Shown here: positions 5,601 through 9,811 of the stretch, piece by piece
How the letters are laid out: each line of letters begins with the position of its first letter
Numbering within the stretch: the first letter of the stretch is position 1
NCBI GenBank assembly: GCA_036514635.1
Contig: DATBWU010000107.1
Location: forward strand, 1-9,811
Source of the DNA: DASSFZ01 sp036514635
Lineage (GTDB): Bacteria; Chloroflexota; Anaerolineae; Fen-1058
Length of the DNA stretch: 9,811 nt
Direction: 5' to 3'
Program-made: the position numbers and the translations under genes
Notes under the pieces: model-generated
Told to the model about the DNA's origin: nothing
Databases searched by the model: none
The model's input: the letters and a program-made list of their open reading frames with translations, nothing else

Positions 5601-6467
5601 CTCGCGCGCACCCTGATCATCGACCTCCCAGCGTGTGCCGATTACGGCGCGCGCTCCGCCGTGGATGAACGCCGAAGCCAGCCCTTCGGCCACCTGCCAG
5701 CCGAGCGCCGCCCGCCGCCCGGCCTCGCTGGGCTGATCGGTTCCGCAGGCATTGAGGAAGACGCACGGCCGGCCGCGCATTAGCTTTCGGATCGCTGCGG
5801 CGGTGAGCCGGGTGCGTTCGGCCAGCAACAAAGCGTTCTGCCGGGATGGCGCGTCGAGTTCGGCGTGCCCGGCGTAGTGGATCGCCGCGTAATGCTCGCC
5901 GTTCTGCAATTCCAACTGGACGGGCAGGAGTGTCGCGCGGCTCCCCATCAAGATGCGCGCGTCCGCCTGGCGATCGGTGATCAGATCGTGCAGTTGCTCG
6001 ACCTCGCGCTCGGCCCCGCTCAAGTCACCGCGCGGATTGGCGACGAGCAGGAACGATCGCTCTTCGGCGAATTCTCGCGTCGCGTTTGGCCGCGCCACCT
6101 CGAGATCGGTGACCAATCGGCGCGCGACGGAACACCTCACGCCCAAGAACTGCTGGCACGTATCGTCGTACAACAGTTCCCACGGCATCTGCGGCGTGTC
6201 GGTCGAGATGAGCAGCGGAGCGTCGAGGTTGCGCAGGAAGTCTTGGATGTCCTGCGGAACCAGCAGGCTGCACATCAAGCGCCCCAGGTCCTCTAGCGTG
6301 AAGGAGCCATACGAGCCGCGAGTGGCCTGCTCGATCGCCTGGCGCAAGCTGCGCTGATTCGCCTTAGAGATCGGCGGGCTAGTGGACTGACGCACCGCCG
6401 TCCCGGCTTCAGGTTGTTCCAGCCGGAAGCGATAGATGTTGTCGGCGCGTGAGATGTCGAGCTGCAC
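2628..6467 (-). CDS. CHAT peptidase fused to ClpC-like AAA+ unfoldase
   Basis: A protein of 1279 residues. Residues 85-340 form a CHAT caspase-like cysteine peptidase: PWELLYD at 95, a VANPRGDLSGAEREVEQL-type strand/helix at 142-159, catalytic His201 in HYAGH and Cys241 in FLNACGT. Residues 355-495 and 525-675 are two complete Clp N domains (four repeats). AAA+ module 1 has Walker A GDAGVGKT (731-738), pore loop KYRG (Y776), Walker B FLDE (D801/E802) and arginine finger ERRF (854-857). Module 2 has GPSGVGKT (1021-1028), pore loop GYVGY (Y1069), LLDE (D1093/E1094), sensor N1135, R1178 and sensor-2 ARPLQRAI. Only about 25 residues link the modules, so the coiled-coil middle domain of ClpB is absent. 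MGF at 1147-1149 sits at the ClpP-loop position of ClpC. Family knowledge predicts ATP-driven unfolding and threading of cytoplasmic protein, here coupled to caspase-like cleavage. The GTG start is forced: an in-frame TGA lies at 6479-6477. It starts 4 bp after the TerB-like gene. Confidence 0.95.
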   Translation of the reverse strand: MQLDISRADNIYRFRLEQPEAGTAVRQSTSPPISKANQRSLRQAIEQATRGSYGSFTLEDLGRLMCSLLVPQDIQDFLRNLDAPLLISTDTPQMPWELLYDDTCQQFLGVRCSVARRLVTDLEVARPNATREFAEERSFLLVANPRGDLSGAEREVEQLHDLITDRQADARILMGSRATLLPVQLELQNGEHYAAIHYAGHAELDAPSRQNALLLAERTRLTAAAIRKLMRGRPCVFLNACGTDQPSEAGRRAALGWQVAEGLASAFIHGGARAVIGTRWEVDDQGAREFALLFYEAALQGMPIGGALRQARLRFREQRPGDATWAAFVLYGDPLAPLIAPLDLFLYDGRLNRSRFAPEVNAALDLLPREAQRLGYDFVATPHLFIALTKVADGCTQAMLQRLGFSPKPVRDQLRRDVRKGREVTQPPGLLRSSFSAHALHILEAADQNAGAEGAERIGERHVLLGFLQAAEGVVVESLHRQGIDLDRLRAALQGAPPPQADGPAVAAPLAPEGDTTPLGSLADTKLSPQAVQVFAFALREAHRSGYRLIETPHLIIGLAKIRDGCLARALQQQGFDPKRLRDALRFALQPAGAPIEEPAAERTRDAIASAVLSPKVQSIVRRAAGEAGAAQSESIQERHLLIAFLKRDDSATARLLESLGVDLAGLLHSILGDAAGAPAASTPLLDRLGRDLTREAREGKLKPVIGRRHEMQRIAQVLARTDKNTPLLIGDAGVGKTAIIEGLAQTIADGNVPEHLRGKRIVELPVAHLVAGTKYRGELEERLAQVIREAGQPDVILFLDEIHTLAGAGRAEGGMLDVGNILKPALARGEIRCIGATTPAEFRNSIEKDAALERRFQPILIEEPSANETLDILRQTRQRYETHHHVRLPDATLEAAVNFAVAYLPERRLPDKACDLVDEACARVRVKSVSQWAAREPAQPIEPPAVEPELVAEVVAEWTGIPVTRLTADEQAELLRLEDVLRRRIIGQDEAVVAVAQAVRLGRAGLKKPNRPVGAFLFIGPSGVGKTELAKALAEALFGSEQDLIRFDMSEYAEASSVARLIGAPPGYVGYEDEGLLTGALRRKPNGVVLLDEIEKAHSRVYDLLLSLLDEGRLTDAQGRLADGRNAIFIMTCNVGTAFIENKQAMGFRARDATIEDARHDVMNELRQTFRPEFLNRLDGVILFHALGPNHLRAIAGLQIDALAAQVKAQHGITLRVADDALDLLCTEGTSKTLNARPLQRAIEQRVAVPLSRLILEGVKGTIAVRVVDGQIDLVATI

Positions 6468-6471
6468 AGCT

Positions 6472-6918
6472 TCAACTCACCCGCAGTGAAAGAATGATCA
6501 GGCCCAGCGCGGCTTTCTCGTCGCCGCTCATCTTGTCGCCAGCGCCGAACAGCCCGCCGCCCGACGCCTGCGCAATGTTGCGGCCCAAGAGCACCATCGC
6601 GCCCTTGAAGTTCTTGGCCTGGTCAACGGTCGCCTTACGATCCAGAACGTCGGCCACGTTGCTGAGGCCGGTCATGACATTGCGCGAGTCGGCTCGATAC
6701 TGGGCCATCATGTTCGACAGGTCGAGCGCCACCGACAGCAGGATCTCCTGCACCAGCGGCTCTTTGTACAAGGCCCAATCGGCGATCTCTTTCGCCAGGG
6801 CGGCCACTTCCTTTTCGTCGACACTGCGATCGGCGCCCGCAACGGCGGTGAATACCCAAAGCGGTGCGAATTGCAGTGTGCGCCATTCATCTGCGGTAAA
6901 CAACGATCGGTTGTTCAT
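6472..6918 (-). CDS. TerB-like helical protein
   Basis: This gene encodes 148 residues from ATG 6918, with AAAGGAAAA just upstream (AAGGA at 6930-6926, 7-base spacing). The predicted protein is almost all helical, soluble and without a signal peptide. The segment AVAGADRSVDEKEVAALAKEI (broken here as residues 25-45, key acids D30, D34, E35 and E37) matches the style of the TerB/DUF533 fold, where an acidic A-D-G-x-(I/V)-x-x-x-E stretch opens the domain. A second acidic helix start, KMSGDEKAALGLI at 129-141, sits near the C terminus as expected. A glycine-rich turn, SGGGLFGAG, at 119-127 precedes it. TerB-type domains occur in tellurite-resistance-linked stress and conflict systems, often beside AAA+ or membrane proteins. 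Here it is sandwiched between the HEAT membrane protein and the CHAT-Clp gene, whose start follows its stop by 4 bp. A metal- or membrane-linked regulatory role is inference. The assignment rests on motif style and could be wrong. Confidence 0.8.
   Translation of the reverse strand: MNNRSLFTADEWRTLQFAPLWVFTAVAGADRSVDEKEVAALAKEIADWALYKEPLVQEILLSVALDLSNMMAQYRADSRNVMTGLSNVADVLDRKATVDQAKNFKGAMVLLGRNIAQASGGGLFGAGDKMSGDEKAALGLIILSLRVS
6476..6482 (-). promoter_or_regulatory. Ribosome binding site inside the end of the TerB-like gene
   Basis: Minus-strand GGGTGAG (containing GGTGA, complementary to the 16S 3' end) lies 8 bases before GTG 6467. It overlaps the last codons of the TerB-like gene, which suggests coupled translation of the two proteins. 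Confidence 0.55.
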
Positions 6919-6988
6919 GCTGTTTTCCTTTCATGCTGCTTGGATTGGAGGCTCACTTTCCCCTTCACGGGGTTGCGGTGAAACCGGG
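6919..6988 (-). other. 70-bp spacer between HEAT and TerB-like genes
   Basis: It holds the TerB-like ribosome site (6931-6923) and a small GC stem (CCCC 6960-6963 with GGGG 6969-6972). No T-tract follows on the minus strand, so no terminator is evident and read-through is expected. Confidence 0.5.
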
Positions 6989-9154
6989 CTACGACTTAGC
7001 CAGCAGGACACGCACGAGCGCCTTGAACGCCATATAAGAAATGTAGCGATCGCCCGGGAAGTTCTGCACGCGCCGGTACTTGAGCAGCCCGCGCAGCGGC
7101 GCTTCGAAGGTCGGATCGCCCAGGATCATGGCGTCCTCGATCAGCTGGAGCAGGTCTTGAATGTTTTGGGACGACGTGATCATGCCGCGCATCTTCTGCT
7201 TGGCCGCATCGTCGCCCAGCACGGTGAGCACGAACAGCTTCTGCGGCTTGTCACGGCGGCGATTCAGAACCGCTTTGACCGCATCCGCGTGTTGCAGACC
7301 GATGCGCAACAGCGCCCAGTGCGCCGCGTTCGACAGATCGTCGTTGTCGAGGTAAGACTTGATCAAGTCGAGCGCCGACACGGCTTGCAGCTCGCCCAGC
7401 GCCGAGAGGATGGTGCGGCGCAGGGGAACCGTGGTTTCGCGCCGCAGGGCTTCGGTGAGCAGCGACACCGCGCGCTGATCGCCGAGCTTGCCCAGCACTT
7501 CGCACGCGCACGCACGCGCATTCGCGCTTCCGTGCTGCGCCACGTCGGCGATTCGGTCGTACACGTGCGCGGCTCCCAGCTTGCTCACCGATTCCACCGC
7601 CGCCGAGCGAACCGATTCGTCGGCGTCGTCGAAGCGCGCGATCAGCGCCTCGATCAACTGTGGATCGTCGGTGCCTTGAGCGCCCAGCTTGCGCGTCAGC
7701 CGCAGGCGCACCAGCCTGTTCGCGCTGCTCAAGTGCCGCAGGTACACGGCGTTGTCCAGCGGCTGATTCATGTGCTCGGCGGCGATAGCGGCAGCATGGT
7801 TGATGTTCTCGTCCGTATGGCCTAAGAAGCCGGTGATCTCGTCCAGGCCCGTCGTCTCACCCAGGCGCACCAGGCCATAGGCGCACCCGATGCGCTCGAT
7901 CGGATTCGTGAGCCTGCCCATCAGCTCTTGGAGGATCGGCTTCGCCGCTTCCGCTTCCATCACACCCAACGTCAGCGCGACGTTGAAGCGGAGATTGGGC
8001 GAGCCGTCGGTGCGCAGCGCCTGCAAGAGTTGCGCCTGCGCATCCGAACCCAGGCGCGTGATGGCATCGATACCCTCCGGGTAGAAGAGCATCTGGCCGA
8101 AGACTTTGAGCAGGTAGGGCACGATCCGTATGTCGGGAATCATCGACAGCGCTTCCATCGCGCGGATCACGGGGAGCGAGTCGGTGCTGCGCGCGCCCAG
8201 GTAGTCGATGACCGCCCCCACGAACGCATCGTCGCGGATGAACGGCCGGGCGATTTCCTCTGCGCGCGCCAGTCCGACGGTGGTGTCGGCCCCCGTCTGC
8301 TGTTGCTGCGCCGCCGTCAGAAGCTCGATGAGCGAGCGCGTGCGGCGCTTGATGAGCGCGTCCAGGATGGCCTTCTGCTCGGGCTTGAACTCGAAACTGG
8401 CGAGGACCTTGTGCGCCGCCACCACCGCATCCTTCAACCGATCCGTGGCGTGGGTGATTTCGATCACTCGCTCCATGCCGGGGCGAGCGATCTCGCCGTA
8501 AACCACGGCGACCATGCCCGCTGCGGCGATGGCTTCTACGTAGGCATTGGACGCCAGGAAATCCAGCGCGACGGAGCGGAACTGCTCGGCCTCGTCCTCG
8601 TGTTTGATCGTCACGGCGGTCACACTGCCGGATGAAGACGCGACCTCGATCTGGATGGTGTCTGGTACGGCCGGCGCGGCTTTTCCTTTTGCGCCAGTCC
8701 TGCGCGTGAGGGCCTCCAGGCCGCGCTTGCCGGTCTCCAGAATCTTCGCCGTCTCCGGATCGAGTGCGCTCATCACCGCCTTGTAGACGCTACCCGCTTT
8801 CCAGCTCTTGAAGGCCGCCTCGACGACCTTCGCCTTCTGCAGGTTTTCGGCCTCGCACGTCCGGCTGATCTCGTCGGCGACCTGTTGGGCGCTGCGTTGC
8901 TGAATGCCGTTCGCCTGATTGCGCAAAATGACGAACACCCCGATGCCGACGACCGCGGCTGCCAGCGCCGGGCCTGGGTTCGCCAAGAGCACGCAGCCAC
9001 CGATCAGGCCGATCACAAGAAGCGTGGTCGCCAGCCCTCGGCGAGTCGTGACGGCTTTCTGTGCCGGCTCGATCTGGCTGCTCCACTGCGCAATCCATTC
9101 GTCGAGTGACTTGGTCGGCGCTTGAACGGCTTGCGCCGTCAACTGAGTATCCAT
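6989..9154 (-). CDS. Membrane-anchored HEAT-repeat protein
   Basis: A protein of 721 residues. The start is ATG 9154, chosen by a strong AAGGAGA site (9167-9161) with 6-base spacing; the longer frame to 9220 would overlap the end of the upstream gene. Residues 1-38 are polar. Two hydrophobic segments at about 40-58 and 62-77 are joined by a NPGP turn and bracketed by basic residues (TTRRG before, ILRNQ after), which suggests a hairpin with both ends in the cytoplasm. Residues 85-130 are a charged helical linker, followed by a central helical region with a strand-like insert (IQIEVASSSGSVTAVTIK, 167-184). From about 310 to 650 there are repeated two-helix units of HEAT or PBS-lyase-HEAT character, for example DESVRSAAVESVSKLG (512-527) and NARACACEVLGKLGDQRAVSLL (545-566). 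Such solenoids bind proteins. No enzymatic motif is visible. It is probably a membrane-bound scaffold or sensor for the downstream TerB-like and CHAT-Clp proteins; that role is inferred. Confidence 0.9.
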   Translation of the reverse strand: MDTQLTAQAVQAPTKSLDEWIAQWSSQIEPAQKAVTTRRGLATTLLVIGLIGGCVLLANPGPALAAAVVGIGVFVILRNQANGIQQRSAQQVADEISRTCEAENLQKAKVVEAAFKSWKAGSVYKAVMSALDPETAKILETGKRGLEALTRRTGAKGKAAPAVPDTIQIEVASSSGSVTAVTIKHEDEAEQFRSVALDFLASNAYVEAIAAAGMVAVVYGEIARPGMERVIEITHATDRLKDAVVAAHKVLASFEFKPEQKAILDALIKRRTRSLIELLTAAQQQQTGADTTVGLARAEEIARPFIRDDAFVGAVIDYLGARSTDSLPVIRAMEALSMIPDIRIVPYLLKVFGQMLFYPEGIDAITRLGSDAQAQLLQALRTDGSPNLRFNVALTLGVMEAEAAKPILQELMGRLTNPIERIGCAYGLVRLGETTGLDEITGFLGHTDENINHAAAIAAEHMNQPLDNAVYLRHLSSANRLVRLRLTRKLGAQGTDDPQLIEALIARFDDADESVRSAAVESVSKLGAAHVYDRIADVAQHGSANARACACEVLGKLGDQRAVSLLTEALRRETTVPLRRTILSALGELQAVSALDLIKSYLDNDDLSNAAHWALLRIGLQHADAVKAVLNRRRDKPQKLFVLTVLGDDAAKQKMRGMITSSQNIQDLLQLIEDAMILGDPTFEAPLRGLLKYRRVQNFPGDRYISYMAFKALVRVLLAKS

Positions 9155-9160
9155 GTTCGA

Positions 9161-9167
9161 TCTCCTT
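9161..9167 (-). promoter_or_regulatory. Strong ribosome binding site of the HEAT gene
   Basis: Minus-strand AAGGAGA, 6 bases before ATG 9154 and starting 4 bases after the TAA of the upstream gene. It decides the start against an upstream in-frame codon at 9220 and supports co-transcription with the upstream gene. Confidence 0.85.
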
Positions 9168-9170
9168 ATC

Positions 9171-9811
9171 TTATTCCAGCGTGATGGTGAGCTGCCACAC
9201 GCGACCGGCCTGCGCACCACGAGCAGGCTTGACTTCGATGGTGTATTCGGCGGGTTCCAGGCCGACGAACGTCGCCTTCCCGCCCTGAGTATGAATGACC
9301 TCTGCGCCCCTGGCGTAACGCAGGCTGACCTGGGCGCGCTCGATCGGCTGATCGGTATTGAGATCGCGCACTTCGACGCCCAGGTGCGCTTTGCCCTGCC
9401 CGGCTGCCTCGACCGCCAGCGTGATACTCAGGTTTCCCTCTCGATCCGGCAGTGAAAGCACTTCACCTTTGCCGGTCTTGCCGCTGCGCCGGGCGGGCAC
9501 GAATACGGGCGTATGGGCTGGCGTGACAGACGCCGAGAGCCAATCGGTCAACCCCCGGAACGACGCTTCCATCTTGCGCCGGTACACTTTGACGCGCAGT
9601 TCTACGTCGCCCGCCAGCTGCCGCACGAATCGGCCCGCGCCCTCTGCCGGAGAAGCCGATCGCCACAGCGCGCGCTGCGCGGGCGGCGCGATGCGATCGA
9701 GTTCAAAGTGCGGATAGGCCGGCGGCTCGTCGAGCTGGTACACGTCTTCTATGCGCGCCAGCGCCCGAAACAGCGCCTCGTCGCTCAGCGCGGCGCGCGC
9801 CAGCCGGGGGA
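9171..9811 (-). CDS. Hypothetical protein with C-terminal beta-sandwich, 5' end outside window
   Basis: The frame is open from the right edge to TAA at 9173-9171, giving 212 visible residues; the true start lies beyond the window, so the GTG at 9743 should not be taken as the start. The visible N-terminal half is helical and charged (ALSDEALFRALARIEDVYQL, then VRQLAGDVELRVKVYRRKMEASF) and I do not recognise it. A proline/basic linker (VFVPARRSGKTGKG) leads to about 90 residues of alternating strands: LSITLAVEAAG, HLGVEVRDLNTDQPIERAQVSL, GKATFVGLEPAEYTIEVKP, WQLTITLE. The pattern of a polar-rich strand, then A-x-V-x-L, then G-x-A-x-F-x-G-L-x-P-x-x-Y-x-I, fits carboxypeptidase-regulatory-like or transthyretin-like modules, which usually bind protein or ligand. 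No membrane segment is seen. It is 16 bp upstream of the HEAT gene and probably in the same operon. Confidence 0.85.
   Translation of the reverse strand, partial: PRLARAALSDEALFRALARIEDVYQLDEPPAYPHFELDRIAPPAQRALWRSASPAEGAGRFVRQLAGDVELRVKVYRRKMEASFRGLTDWLSASVTPAHTPVFVPARRSGKTGKGEVLSLPDREGNLSITLAVEAAGQGKAHLGVEVRDLNTDQPIERAQVSLRYARGAEVIHTQGGKATFVGLEPAEYTIEVKPARGAQAGRVWQLTITLE

Noticed and set aside
6449..7825. A 458-codon open frame on the plus strand
   Set aside because: It lies wholly antisense to the TerB-like gene and HEAT gene and crosses their boundary; composition is Arg/Gln/His-rich as expected from an antisense shadow of GC-rich coding DNA, with no domain.
9155..9220. Upstream extension of the HEAT protein by 22 residues
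   Set aside because: It would overlap the upstream gene and bypass the strong AAGGAGA site placed correctly for ATG 9154.

Overview
The window is high-GC bacterial DNA with every credible gene on the minus strand, so transcription runs from position 9811 towards 1. Good AAGGAG-type ribosome binding sites, a caspase-like CHAT peptidase, Clp, HEAT-repeat and TPR proteins, and intergenic repeats built from CACGAA- and CGCAGAG-type words suggest a free-living environmental bacterium with large accessory gene content, perhaps Chloroflexota. That placement is an inference from general character, not from a marker gene.

Layout in the direction of transcription: (1) 9811-9171, the 3' end of a gene entering from the right edge, whose C terminus looks like a small beta-sandwich (carboxypeptidase-regulatory-like); (2) 9154-6989, a 721-residue protein with an N-terminal two-helix membrane hairpin and a long C-terminal HEAT-like solenoid; (3) 6918-6472, a 148-residue TerB-like helical protein; (4) 6467-2628, a 1279-residue fusion of a CHAT cysteine peptidase, four Clp N-terminal repeats and two ClpA/ClpC-type AAA+ modules; (5) 2153-1218, a 311-residue protein with a TPR-like segment and an unrecognised C-terminal domain; (6) 974-1, the start of a second Clp-N repeat protein that runs off the left edge. 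Genes 1-4 are tightly packed (gaps of 16, 70 and 4 bp) and are probably one operon. Genes 5 and 6 follow after repeat-filled gaps of 474 and 243 bp and may be separate or read-through units.

The central gene has both catalytic residues of a CHAT peptidase (H201, C241), both intact Walker A/B motifs, both pore loops, no ClpB-type middle domain, and an MGF tripeptide where ClpC/ClpA/ClpX carry their ClpP-docking loop. My reading is an ATP-driven unfoldase with a built-in caspase-like peptidase, working with a TerB-like protein and a membrane-anchored HEAT scaffold in a regulated proteolysis or conflict (defence-like) module. The architecture is visible in the sequence; the biological role is inference.

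The intergenic DNA is also unusual. Between genes 4 and 5, an older CACGAA-type inverted-repeat element appears to have been invaded twice by different small non-coding elements, each with imperfect terminal inverted repeats and flanking direct repeats of 8 and 7 bp. Removing the larger insert on paper rejoins the two halves of a perfect 8-bp hairpin stem. No tRNA, rRNA, CRISPR array, transposase gene or convincing promoter was found.
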